From REEP01 sp964517265 (GTDB lineage Bacteria; Pseudomonadota; Alphaproteobacteria; Rhodospirillales; Defluviicoccaceae), in the NCBI GenBank assembly GCA_964517265.1, contig CAZFBS010000007.1, positions 12,043 to 76,042 of the forward strand: DNA of 64,000 bases, written 5' to 3'. Positions within the stretch are counted from its first letter, which is position 1. Each line of letters begins with the position of its first letter. Of this stretch, positions 17,688 to 26,578 are shown piece by piece. The notes beneath the pieces are model-generated. The model worked only from the letters and a program-made list of their open reading frames with translations. It was not told where the DNA came from and ran no database searches. A program made the translations under genes and the position numbers.

Positions 17688-18191
17688 ATGTCCGAACCGA
17701 AAGCAGAATCAGGCACAGGGACACGAAAGAGCGGCATTAGCCAGATTTTCTCCGGGTTTGCGGGAAAAAAGGCGTTGCTGATCCTCGCTGCCATCGCGGT
17801 GGTTTCCGGCGGTGGGGTGGCTGGCGCCTACTATGCCGGCCTGCTGGAAGATGGTTCCACGGCAGCCGACGACCACGTCGCGTCCCAGCCTGTCTACTAC
17901 GAGCTTCCCGAATTCGTGGTCAACCTCAACACAGGGGGCCGCCGCGTCAGTTTTCTGAAGCTTCGGGCCAGCCTTGAGCTGGACAGCCCGCACTCCGTCG
18001 AACACATTGGGGCCCGCCTGCCGCTGATCGTGGATCATTTCCAGATCTACCTGCGTGAGCTCCGTCCCGAGGATTTGAACGGATCGGCGGGAACCTTTCG
18101 CCTGCGCGAAGAGCTGTTGAAGAGGGTCCAGCTCACCGTGGCGCCAGTGGCGGTGACGGACGTGGTGTTCGGCGAGATCCTGGTCAACTAG
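17688..18191 (+). CDS. fliL: flagellar basal body-associated protein FliL
   Basis: 167 residues: a short cytoplasmic N-terminus, one transmembrane helix at about 29-50, and a periplasmic stomatin-like domain (YYELPEFVVNLN, FLKLRASLEL). FliL rings surround the stator and support torque at high load. It starts the rightward operon and is followed 28 bp later by fliM, the usual alphaproteobacterial order. Confidence 0.94.
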   Translation: MSEPKAESGTGTRKSGISQIFSGFAGKKALLILAAIAVVSGGGVAGAYYAGLLEDGSTAADDHVASQPVYYELPEFVVNLNTGGRRVSFLKLRASLELDSPHSVEHIGARLPLIVDHFQIYLRELRPEDLNGSAGTFRLREELLKRVQLTVAPVAVTDVVFGEILVN

Positions 18192-18219
18192 CTTTCACCG
18201 CAACCACAAAGCGTCGACG

Positions 18220-19323
18220 ATGGCGACAACGGCAGACGAGTTTGATTTTGCAACGGATCCGGACCTTGCTCCTGCTTCCGCGGGCCGCAAGCGTGCTGAC
18301 GCCGCTGGATGGGAGACGCGGCGGGAGGGCAGCGGCTCGGAGCGCACTGTCGATGGCTTTGATGGCATTGAAAGCCCGCGGCTGTTCGTCAATCAGGATG
18401 AACTCGACAGCCTGCTGGAGGCCAAGGATCGGCCGGGCATCCAGTCGATCCTCAGCAGCGCCCTCGTCTCCTACGAACGGCTGCCGATGCTGGAGGTGGT
18501 GTTCGATCGTCTGGTTCGGCTGATGACGACGAGCCTGCGCAACTTCACTTCGGACAACGTCGAGGTCTCCCTCGACAGCATGAACCCCATCCGCTTTGGA
18601 GACTATTTAAACAAGATTCAATTGCCGGCGATGTTGAGCGTCATCAAGGCGGAGGAATGGGACAATTACGGGCTGATTACGGTCGACTCCGCGATGATCT
18701 ACTCGATCGTCGATGTCCTCCTCGGCGGCCGGCGCGGCACGGCGGCAATGCGGGTCGAAGGTCGACCGTACACCACCATCGAGAGAAGCTTGGTCGAGCG
18801 CCTGATCGAGGTCATGTTGAACGATCTGGGCGCTGCGTTCGAGCCGCTGAGCCCGGTAACGTTTCGCTTTGACCGGCTGGAGACCAATCCCCGTTTCGCC
18901 ACCATCTCCCGCCCTTCCAATGCAGCGATTGTCGCTCGGTTCCGCATCGAGATGGAGGATCGGGGCGGCAAGATCGAGCTGTTGCTGCCGTTCGCGACGT
19001 TGGAGCCGGTTCGCGAGTTGTTGCTGCAGATGTTCATGGGCGAAAAGTTCGGCCGGGATTCGATCTGGGAGACTCACCTGGCCGATCAGCTCTGGCAGAC
19101 GGAGATTGAGCTGGTTGCGGTGATGGATGAACAGCCCAGCCGCCTCCAGACCGTGTTCGACCTCAAGGTCGGCAGCCGGCTGATGTTTGCGGCCACCCCG
19201 GATTCGCTGGTCGAAATGCGATGCGGCGATGTGCCGATGTACACCGGCCGTATGGGCCGGAAGGGCGATCGTATCGCCATTCAGATCGAAGACCGGATCG
19301 AACGAAAGCAGCAAAGGGAATAA
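18220..19323 (+). CDS. fliM: flagellar motor switch protein FliM with N-terminal extension
   Basis: 367 residues. C-ring component that binds phospho-CheY and sets rotation direction. The core is typical: YERLPMLEVVFDR, GDYLNKIQLPAML, a GGR-type loop, and the C-terminal SpoA-like domain LKVGSRL. The CheY-binding motif NQDELDSLLEA occurs at 58-68, whereas in typical FliM it lies within the first 15 residues, so about 50 polar residues precede it. No in-frame ATG lies nearer the motif. Confidence 0.96.
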   Translation: MATTADEFDFATDPDLAPASAGRKRADAAGWETRREGSGSERTVDGFDGIESPRLFVNQDELDSLLEAKDRPGIQSILSSALVSYERLPMLEVVFDRLVRLMTTSLRNFTSDNVEVSLDSMNPIRFGDYLNKIQLPAMLSVIKAEEWDNYGLITVDSAMIYSIVDVLLGGRRGTAAMRVEGRPYTTIERSLVERLIEVMLNDLGAAFEPLSPVTFRFDRLETNPRFATISRPSNAAIVARFRIEMEDRGGKIELLLPFATLEPVRELLLQMFMGEKFGRDSIWETHLADQLWQTEIELVAVMDEQPSRLQTVFDLKVGSRLMFAATPDSLVEMRCGDVPMYTGRMGRKGDRIAIQIEDRIERKQQRE

Positions 19324-19328
19324 CGAAG

Positions 19329-19793
19329 GTGTTCTGGTTCGTCCTGCTTGATGCGGTGGTGGCTTTGCTGTTGGCAGCCACTATCGTTTATGCCGTTGCT
19401 CTCAATCGTAAGCTCGGCCAACTGCGCGGCAATCGGGGGGAGATTGAGCAGAACGCGGCGGCGTTCAACGATGCTATCGCCAAGGCCGAAGCCAGCGTCA
19501 CCCAACTCAAGGTGTCCAGCGATGAGTTGCGGTTGCAGGTCGACAAGGCGCAGTCTCTTAAGGACGATCTGACGCTGCTGATCGCGCGCGGCGATGCAGT
19601 GGCCGATGCTTTGGAGGAGGCGGTCCGGGCAGGCCGCAAACAGCGCGAGGGTGTGTCCAGACCGCGGCAGGTCTCCCCAGTGGGCGGGACCGCAAGCGTC
19701 GAAACGTGGCCGGACAGGTCGCCTTCCGGCGCCGCCACTCCCCGCACCGAGGCGGAACGCGAGCTTCTCCGTGCGCTCGCTTCTGGCCGTTGA
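19329..19793 (+). CDS. DUF6468 single-pass membrane coiled-coil protein of flagellar operons
   Basis: 154 residues from a GTG, five bases after the fliM stop, with AAAGGGA nine bases before. One N-terminal transmembrane helix (about 1-22) is followed by a predicted coiled coil (about 28-85; QLRGNRGEIEQNAAAF onward) and a disordered Pro/Ser tail. Proteins annotated DUF6468 occur between fliM and MotE-like genes in Rhodospirillales. A role beside the stator or C-ring is inferred from position only. Confidence 0.75.
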   Translation: MFWFVLLDAVVALLLAATIVYAVALNRKLGQLRGNRGEIEQNAAAFNDAIAKAEASVTQLKVSSDELRLQVDKAQSLKDDLTLLIARGDAVADALEEAVRAGRKQREGVSRPRQVSPVGGTASVETWPDRSPSGAATPRTEAERELLRALASGR

Positions 19794-19801
19794 GCCGGTC
19801 G

Positions 19802-20521
19802 ATGAGCATTTTCGCATCTCACCTGCGAGTGTTGCCGATGTTGATCGGCGCCGCATCGTTGCTGCTCGTCGTCAAGGTTGAATCCGTCTGGAACGGGATC
19901 CAGGATGCGGCGCGGCCTACGCTTGCGATTACGACAGCAACGGCGGCGGAACCTTCGCAAGAGGCAGTGACTTCGCCGCCAACGCACGCGGTGGATGCCG
20001 CGCCGCTTCGGCAAGTGGTGTCGGGTGCCACGGGGCCGGCGGCGCCGGCTATACCAGTGGGCCAGGCGCCTCAGTCTCAACAGGCGGCAGAGCTGAGCCC
20101 GGCAGAACTGGATGTGCTTCAGCAACTGGCGGAACGGCGGAAAAGTCTCGATGAGCGGGAACGCGCGATCGCGGAACGGGGGTCTCTGCTACAGGCGGCG
20201 GAGGCGAGGATCGACCAGAAAATTCAGGATCTGCGCGACCTGAGGGTCACGCTGGAGCAGTTGACCAAGCTCCGTGATGAACAAGAAGAGCGGAAAATTC
20301 TCTCTCTGGTGAAAATTTACGAAACAATGAAGCCGAAAGATGCGGCACGCATATTTCAGGAACTTGAGCTGGAAACGCTGCTTCTTGTGGTCGATCGGAT
20401 GAAGGAGCGAAAGCTGGCTCCGGTCCTGGCCGAAATGAACCCTAACAAGGCGATGGAGATCACGGTGGAATTGGCCAAGCTACGCCAGATGCCGCAACCG
20501 TTGGTGGGCCCGCAGGGGTAA
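19802..20521 (+). CDS. MotE-like (MgtE N-domain) flagellar motor chaperone
   Basis: 239 residues from the ATG at 19802, 8 bp after the previous stop. It has an N-terminal signal-anchor helix (8-25), an Ala/Pro-rich linker, a coiled coil (about 110-165, rich in ERR and DERERAI), and a C-terminal MgtE_N-like helical domain with MKPKDAARIFQ and LAEMNPNKAMEIT. In rhizobia, MotE is a periplasmic chaperone for the motor protein MotC; the same architecture next to stator-like genes suggests a related role. Confidence 0.82.
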   Translation: MSIFASHLRVLPMLIGAASLLLVVKVESVWNGIQDAARPTLAITTATAAEPSQEAVTSPPTHAVDAAPLRQVVSGATGPAAPAIPVGQAPQSQQAAELSPAELDVLQQLAERRKSLDERERAIAERGSLLQAAEARIDQKIQDLRDLRVTLEQLTKLRDEQEERKILSLVKIYETMKPKDAARIFQELELETLLLVVDRMKERKLAPVLAEMNPNKAMEITVELAKLRQMPQPLVGPQG

Positions 20522-20590
20522 TCCCTACGCAGAGGATCATGCCATAGTTGCAAATATTGCCGTGCAGCCGTAAAATACCCCAGTTACGCC

Positions 20591-21508
20591 ATGGTACATG
20601 CAGATGCCGCCGTGCCGGCTCCCGCCAGTCGATCCGCTGATCGATCGGAGGCTGCGCTTTCAAAGACTAGCGCGAGGATTTGCGACGACAGCCGCTTGCC
20701 GTCGAGGAAAAATGATAGGGAGACGACGGCGCGTGCCGAGAAATATCCTGAGATCGATTCCGTCACACCTTGTTATCCCGGCGGAATCAACCCCGATACT
20801 TTCTCCCGATTGCGAACGACGTCCGCTGCCGAAGTTAGGGATACGAGTGCAGCGGCGCCATTGTTCTTGTCGTTAATTCTACTCGTGCTGGCGTTTTTTA
20901 TCGTCATGGTCAGCATCTCAAGGCCTGACGCTGAACGGTCGGCAAGGGTGATCAATAGTATTGCCGGAGTCTTTGCACACGAGTCCCGCAGCGGAGCAGG
21001 GGCTGTTCCCGAAGGAGCGCAACGCGGGAACGTGGTCGATGGCGAGGATTTCGAGCAAAGCCTGAAGCGGTTGTTTGCGACCGAACTCTCCATCGCCGAG
21101 TTCAAGTCGGTGGTTCCGGGCCGCTTGCTGGAGGTCACGCTGGCGGGCGATGACCTGTTCTACCGGCAAGAGGCGCGGCTGCGACCGACAGCAACCCGGC
21201 TTCTCGACCGTTTGGTTGCGGCGACAACCCTGCGACCCAAGGGGCCACGTGTGACGGTGCGAAGCCTGATCAGCAGCCCGACCTCGTTGGACGGCAACCT
21301 ACTTGTGGCACCCCCTGCGCTGGCGCTCCAAAGGGCGGCTGCTCTGGGCGAGAGGTTGGTGCGCAGGGGACTGCCGCGCGCGCAACTGGCGGTGGGCATT
21401 TGGCCTGACCAACATGACCGCATCGTGTTGGTGTTCTCCCTCGCCGTAGCGGAGGGCAGCCCAGGAACGTCCTCTGTCGTTGCCGGCACGGCGTTTGCTC
21501 AGCCATGA
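20591..21508 (+). CDS. MotB-like protein lacking the stator Asp (first of pair)
   Basis: Up to 305 residues. The one transmembrane helix (about 90-110) has the MotB-like LAFFIVMVS, but at the position of the proton-carrying Asp (compare TDLVSLMLAFF in the next gene) it has Ser94. The periplasmic part ends in a degenerate OmpA-like domain (RRGLPRAQLAVGIW). The first 85 residues are polar. The ATG at 20591 has no good ribosome site, so the true start may be later, for example a TTG near residue 74. Its stop overlaps the next ATG (ATGA). Confidence 0.7.
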   Translation: MVHADAAVPAPASRSADRSEAALSKTSARICDDSRLPSRKNDRETTARAEKYPEIDSVTPCYPGGINPDTFSRLRTTSAAEVRDTSAAAPLFLSLILLVLAFFIVMVSISRPDAERSARVINSIAGVFAHESRSGAGAVPEGAQRGNVVDGEDFEQSLKRLFATELSIAEFKSVVPGRLLEVTLAGDDLFYRQEARLRPTATRLLDRLVAATTLRPKGPRVTVRSLISSPTSLDGNLLVAPPALALQRAAALGERLVRRGLPRAQLAVGIWPDQHDRIVLVFSLAVAEGSPGTSSVVAGTAFAQP

Positions 21509-22272
21509 CCGTACAGGCGCCCAGTGCCGGTGAGTCAAGCTTGTATCGGCATCAAGGTGGGGGTGCGCCGCTCGGCTCAGCGTTGGGCCGGCGCATCTGG
21601 CTGATCACATTCACGGACTTGGTCTCGTTGATGCTGGCGTTCTTTGTCATGCTGTTCGCAATGTCAGGCATGAAAATCGAGGTATGGGAAGCAACCATCT
21701 TGGCAATATCTCGGACCGAAAACCCATCGCGCATTCCGCTTACGCCACCCGTTGCCGCCCACAACGTTTCGACCACCGCGCGAACAGCGGCACTGGATCT
21801 GGATTACCTGGCGACGCTTTTTCATCGCATCGGCCGCGGCTCAACCGCGTTCGCCGAGACGCGGCTGGTGCGTACGCCGGATGCTCTGATCGTTGTCCTC
21901 AATGCCGATGAAATCTTTACCGATGACCTGTTTGGCAATGACAAGACCGGGCTTTCAGCTACTGCGATGCAGACGCTGTCGGCAGTGGCGGATCTGCTCC
22001 GCAACTTCAGCAATCGGATCGGCGTACGCTTGCATGTCGACCCGGAGGATGCACTGGATGCCGGCCATGCATCGACGTGGGAGCGCGCGTTGATCGGGGC
22101 GGCAATGGTTGCCAACAATCTGCGTGCGGCGGGTTATGATCGGGCCATTGCCGCTGATGCGGTGCTCGACCGAGACCTTGCCACGTCTGCTGGACGGATG
22201 GAACCCGAAAAAAGCGAGCGAGCCGCGCAGATCGAGATCGTCATCCTGCCGGAGCAGGGGGCAACACGATGA
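21505..22272 (+). CDS. MotB-like flagellar stator protein (second of pair)
   Basis: 255 residues. A short N-terminus is followed by one transmembrane helix, WLITFTDLVSLMLAFF, in which Asp38 occupies the place of the essential proton-binding Asp of MotB. After a plug-like linker comes an OmpA-like C-terminal domain (LSATAMQTLSAVADLL, WERALIGAAMVANNLRAAGY), presumed to anchor to peptidoglycan. No MotA gene lies in the window. It overlaps both neighbours by ATGA, so stoichiometric co-translation is likely. Confidence 0.82.
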   Translation: MTVQAPSAGESSLYRHQGGGAPLGSALGRRIWLITFTDLVSLMLAFFVMLFAMSGMKIEVWEATILAISRTENPSRIPLTPPVAAHNVSTTARTAALDLDYLATLFHRIGRGSTAFAETRLVRTPDALIVVLNADEIFTDDLFGNDKTGLSATAMQTLSAVADLLRNFSNRIGVRLHVDPEDALDAGHASTWERALIGAAMVANNLRAAGYDRAIAADAVLDRDLATSAGRMEPEKSERAAQIEIVILPEQGATR

Positions 22273-25200
22273 CTTGGCGGCTTTCCCGCCGGCTGATCGT
22301 ATGGCTGATGGTTTTCGGCCTAACGGTGTCAGTGGTCCACGCGGAAACGGCAAGTTCCGATCGGACAATGCCGCGGGATTCCTCGACCCCGACGATCCTT
22401 GTCCGCACGGGCGAGCACTCCGGTTTCAGCCGGATCGTGTTCGACTGGCTTGAAACAGTCGCTTATCAGATCCGCCGCGAAGGCGGTGACGTCATCGTTG
22501 CCTTCGACCGGCACGCCACTTTCGATCTCAGCCGGTTGCGCCCGCAGCCGGCCCGCTGGATCGACTCCGTCCTCCCCATGCCCAGTGCCGAAGGCGCCCT
22601 CGTTCGCATCGATATCGATGAGGATGCCAAGTTGCGCCACCTGCGAGTTGGGCCGAAAGTGGTTGTCGATATCTATGCGACCCGGCGAACGCGGAAGAAG
22701 GCGAAGAAGGCAGTTCCCGCTTCGGCGCCGGATCCGATCGAGACGCCGCCGGTGCTCGCACCCGCTGCCGGGGTCAAGGATCACGATCTGGGCCTGGAGC
22801 CTGCCGCCGTCGCCAGCGCGACGGCGGCAGCAGTGTTTAAGGAGTCTGTTCCGGCGAGCAAGGCTCTCGTGACGCCGCCGACACCGAGATCCGAGACAAG
22901 ATCCGCTCCCGCCGCCGCAGAAGCGAGCGCACCAGTCCCCGTGGAGACCCTGGAGAGCCCGCCGCCAACCGGCGTGGAACCGCCGACGGCTCCGTGGCAG
23001 GCCCTTCGCTTTGCCTGGCGAGAGCCGACCGCTGCCGCCGTGTTCCGGCGGGCGGGCTGGATCTGGATCGTGTTCGATCGTGTTGCCGATGGGCCTTCCT
23101 TGGATGAGATCCGTGTTGCCGGGGCGGGGATTGAGCAACTGCCGCACGATCGGGCGACGATTCTGCGTTTTATCGGCGGACCAACCCAGGATCCTGTGGC
23201 GGAACGCGATGGGTTTTCCTGGATCGTTCGACCGTCGCCGTCACCGGCCACACCCGGGCAACCCATCACGCCCGAGATCGAAACCGATGCGTTGGCGGCG
23301 GCGCGGCTGCTGCTGCGGACCGAAGGCACCGGCTCGTCATTGGCCGTGGCGGATCCGGAAGTCGGGGACACTTTGATGATCGTGCCCCTGATGCCGCCCG
23401 GCCGAGGTATTGCTTATGCCTATGAGTATCCGCAGTTCGAGTTGCTGCAGACCGCTCAGGGAGTCGTCATTGCGCCCCGCGCCGACGATCTTCAGGTTGA
23501 ATCTCTTGAAAAGGGCGTCGTAATCACGGGTGCCGAGGGTTTGCATCTGTCGCCTGTACCGGACGCAGTCCGGGATCGGGCGCGGCTGCATTCCCCAACC
23601 CATCTCACCCGGGTTTTTGACCCAGAGTCATGGCCGGAAGCGCTTAGCGGCGATGGCTTCCTTGCCCGCGAACGCCAGCTGCGGCAAGCCGCCGCGCTCG
23701 CCACGGAGACGGACCGGCATGCCGCACTTCTTGATCTCGCGCGTTTCTACCTCGCGCACGGTCTTACGGCGGAGTGCGTGGCCGCGCTTGCACAGAACAG
23801 GGACGCGGTGAGGAAGATCGAGAAGAATGCCCCGTTCCGGTTGCTGCGTGGAGCCTGTTCCGTGCTGATGAACCGACCGCGGGAGGCCAGGATCGAGCTT
23901 TCCGCCCCAAGCCTTGACGGTAACGACGAAGGCGCGCTGTGGCGGGCGACCGTGCAGGCGGTGCAAGGCAACGGCGAGGCCGCATCCACCGAGCTGCTGC
24001 GGACGGGCTCGATCGCGCTCGGCTATCCGTTGGCGATGCGGGTTCCGCTCATGCGCCTTACGGTCGAGGCCGCGCTCGCCGCCGGTGAGCAAGATGCCGC
24101 CAAAGCGTATCTGGATGCGCTTCGCTCGGAGCCAAGGGGTGGGGTCGCCGAGGGGCATCTTGCCTTGCTGCAGGGCAGGCTTCGCGCGCTTGAAGGCGAT
24201 CACGACGGTGCGCTGTCCAAATGGGAGGAAGCCAAGCAGAGCAACGATCGGTGGAGCCGAGCGGAAGCAAGCTTCAATCACATCCGCGCGCGGATCGAGC
24301 GGAACGAACTGGCGGCACCGGACGCCATCGAAGCGTTGGAGTCCTTGCGCTACGCGTGGCGCGGGGGCGCTTTCGAATTCGATCTGTTGCGCCAGCTTGC
24401 GCGCCTGCATGGCGACCTTGGCGATTATCGCCGACAACTGACGACGTTGCGGCAGGCCGCAAGCGGCTTTCCTGACCGTCCGCAAGTGACGGACGTTGTC
24501 GCCGAGATGACGGCGGTTTTTGAGAAGCTCTACTTGGACAGTGGCGCAGATGCGATGGCACCGTTGTCGGCGATTGCCTTGTTTGACGAATTCCGAGAAC
24601 TGACGCCGGCAGGGGATCGCGGCACTGAAATGATGCGCAAGCTAGCCGATCGGATGGTGGCGGTCGATCTTCTCGATCGGGCGGCGCTGTTGCTGGAAGA
24701 TCAGGTTCGCCATCGCTTGCAGGGAATCGAGCAGGCCAAAGTGGGTGCGCGACTGGCCCTGCTTTATCTGCTGGATCGGAAGCCGGAGCGGGCACTGAAG
24801 GCGCTCGGCGGATCCGAAACGGGGGAGCTGCCAGAAGATCTCGTCCGGCAGCGGCACCATCTCAAGGCCCGTGCGCTGGCGGACCTGGAGCGCTTTGAGG
24901 AGGCATTGAGCGTGCTCGCCAGCGATCACAGTTCCGATGCCGATCTCATTCGCGCCGATGTGTTCTGGCAGACACAGGACTGGAAACAGGCCCATCAGGT
25001 GCTTGCCCGGCTTGCGTTGCACGCTGGCGCCCAGCCCGGTCAGGCGCTTGATGACGCTCAGGCGCGCTACGTGCTGAACCGCGCCGTCGCGCTCACTCTT
25101 GACGGTGATGAGGAGGAGTTGGCGCGGCTGCGTCAGGACTATGCTCGGGAGATGGAGGCGAGCCCTTACGCCGATGCGTTCCGCCTGGTTGCCTCAACCG

Positions 25201-25328
25201 GGGCCGAGAGCGTCGCCGATGTTGGCGCACTAGTCCAGGCCAACGTGCGCGAGGCGGAGGGGTTTCAAACGTTTCTCGCGGTCTACCGCGATCGGCTGCG
25301 TCAGAACAGTCTGAGTGCCATCAACTGA
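22269..25328 (+). CDS. 1019-residue periplasmic TPR-rich protein of the motor operon
   Basis: A signal peptide (about 1-26, ending VHA) is followed by two beta-rich N-terminal segments resembling AMIN-like domains (HSGFSRIVFDW and WIVFDRVADGP), joined by Pro/Ala linkers. From about residue 400 to the end the chain is helical and repetitive, consistent with many degenerate TPRs (for example LARFYLAHGLTAECVAAL and LARLHGDLGDYRRQL). Translation is coupled to the MotB-like gene by ATGA. Function unknown; a scaffold for motor or cell-wall components is inferred. It is the last gene of the rightward operon. Confidence 0.8.
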   Translation: MTWRLSRRLIVWLMVFGLTVSVVHAETASSDRTMPRDSSTPTILVRTGEHSGFSRIVFDWLETVAYQIRREGGDVIVAFDRHATFDLSRLRPQPARWIDSVLPMPSAEGALVRIDIDEDAKLRHLRVGPKVVVDIYATRRTRKKAKKAVPASAPDPIETPPVLAPAAGVKDHDLGLEPAAVASATAAAVFKESVPASKALVTPPTPRSETRSAPAAAEASAPVPVETLESPPPTGVEPPTAPWQALRFAWREPTAAAVFRRAGWIWIVFDRVADGPSLDEIRVAGAGIEQLPHDRATILRFIGGPTQDPVAERDGFSWIVRPSPSPATPGQPITPEIETDALAAARLLLRTEGTGSSLAVADPEVGDTLMIVPLMPPGRGIAYAYEYPQFELLQTAQGVVIAPRADDLQVESLEKGVVITGAEGLHLSPVPDAVRDRARLHSPTHLTRVFDPESWPEALSGDGFLARERQLRQAAALATETDRHAALLDLARFYLAHGLTAECVAALAQNRDAVRKIEKNAPFRLLRGACSVLMNRPREARIELSAPSLDGNDEGALWRATVQAVQGNGEAASTELLRTGSIALGYPLAMRVPLMRLTVEAALAAGEQDAAKAYLDALRSEPRGGVAEGHLALLQGRLRALEGDHDGALSKWEEAKQSNDRWSRAEASFNHIRARIERNELAAPDAIEALESLRYAWRGGAFEFDLLRQLARLHGDLGDYRRQLTTLRQAASGFPDRPQVTDVVAEMTAVFEKLYLDSGADAMAPLSAIALFDEFRELTPAGDRGTEMMRKLADRMVAVDLLDRAALLLEDQVRHRLQGIEQAKVGARLALLYLLDRKPERALKALGGSETGELPEDLVRQRHHLKARALADLERFEEALSVLASDHSSDADLIRADVFWQTQDWKQAHQVLARLALHAGAQPGQALDDAQARYVLNRAVALTLDGDEEELARLRQDYAREMEASPYADAFRLVASTGAESVADVGALVQANVREAEGFQTFLAVYRDRLRQNSLSAIN

Positions 25329-25363
25329 ATTTGGCCTCGGCGCGATTCTCCCACACCGAGATG

Positions 25364-26563
25364 TCAGTCGAGGATAACGTGGGGAACGAAGCGTGCTTCA
25401 TTGGTCGTAATCAGGCCGCGGTCTTCGCGAATGCCGAGCCCTGCTGCTTGGCTGGCGACCAGCCAGCAGCCAAGCATCGGGTGGTTGCCATCGAAGTCCC
25501 CGAGCGGGTGGAATGCCTGAACGACATGACCTTCCGCACCGTAGGGGCCTTCAAAGGTCTCCATCCCGTGGTTCGCGATGTTTTCCTGTCCTGCATCGGT
25601 AGGGCCGTGGGCGGCGCGAACGAAGCTGACGTTCCTGCCCTCGCGTGACAATAGGGGCTTGCGTACGTAGGTCTCGCCCAACTCTGCGGCACGTGGATCG
25701 TCGGCGAAGTAGGTCGGCAGCAGGTTCGGGTGCCCCTCGAACAGCTCCCAAAGCAGTGCCAGCACCCCCTTGTTAGAGACAACAGCCTTCCAGGCCGGCT
25801 CGATGCATCGCACGCCGCTGGACGGCACGTACTGGCCGAAATCCTCGGCCATGATCCATTCCCAGGGGTACAGCTTAAACAAGGTTTCGATCTGAGTGTC
25901 GTCGAGATCGGTAAAGCGCCCGTCACGATCAATTCCGATCTTCTCCATGTAGAGGAACCGCGTTTCCACACCCGCCTGCCGGGCACAATCTTCGATGTAC
26001 TCCACCGTCCCCTTGTCCTCGTCGCTGCCGCTGGCGCACGCCAAATGGAGCAGGCCGCCGATCTTGAACCGGGCCAAGGCATCGACCAGCCGTTCGTGAA
26101 GGGAATTGAACTGATCGCATCCGCGCGGAATGAGATCGCGTTCCATCGCCTGTTCCAGCCAATTCCACTGGAAAATCGCCGATTCATACAATGTCGTGGG
26201 CGTATCGGCGTTGTACTCGAGCAGTTTCGCCGGCCCCCTGCCATCGTAGGAAAAATCCATCCGGCCATAAAGGTTGCGGTCCTTGCGCCACCAGGATTCG
26301 GCAACGTGATCCCAAAACGGCTTGGGAATCGCCAAACGGCGCAAAATCCGCTCTTCGCGCACCGCCCGCTCGACAACGGCGAAACACATTTCTTCAATCT
26401 CTTCCGCCGGCGCTTCCAGATCCACTTCGATCTGGCGCAGGGTGAACCGGTAGTAGGCGCTCTCGTCCCAGTAAGGGATCTCGCCGCTGGAGTGAAAGGT
26501 GAACCCGTGTTCCTGTGCGGTCTGCTTCCAGTCGTCGCGGACCGGGGCGCGAATCCGGTGCAT
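25364..26563 (-). CDS. ygiC: glutathionylspermidine synthase family protein (YgiC/YjfC)
   Basis: 399 residues of the ATP-grasp synthetase fold of the GspS C-terminal domain. Hallmarks are the N-terminal YYRFTLRQIEVDLE, GRMDFSYDG, KLLEYNADTPTTLYE, and the late YVRKPLLSREGRNV loop with nucleotide and metal-binding residues. It lacks the amidase domain of bifunctional GspS. The E. coli homologues do not make glutathionylspermidine, so the substrate is open. It follows the DUF1190 gene by 15 bp. Confidence 0.9.
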   Translation of the reverse strand: MHRIRAPVRDDWKQTAQEHGFTFHSSGEIPYWDESAYYRFTLRQIEVDLEAPAEEIEEMCFAVVERAVREERILRRLAIPKPFWDHVAESWWRKDRNLYGRMDFSYDGRGPAKLLEYNADTPTTLYESAIFQWNWLEQAMERDLIPRGCDQFNSLHERLVDALARFKIGGLLHLACASGSDEDKGTVEYIEDCARQAGVETRFLYMEKIGIDRDGRFTDLDDTQIETLFKLYPWEWIMAEDFGQYVPSSGVRCIEPAWKAVVSNKGVLALLWELFEGHPNLLPTYFADDPRAAELGETYVRKPLLSREGRNVSFVRAAHGPTDAGQENIANHGMETFEGPYGAEGHVVQAFHPLGDFDGNHPMLGCWLVASQAAGLGIREDRGLITTNEARFVPHVILD

Positions 26564-26578
26564 CGCAGTCTGTACGGG

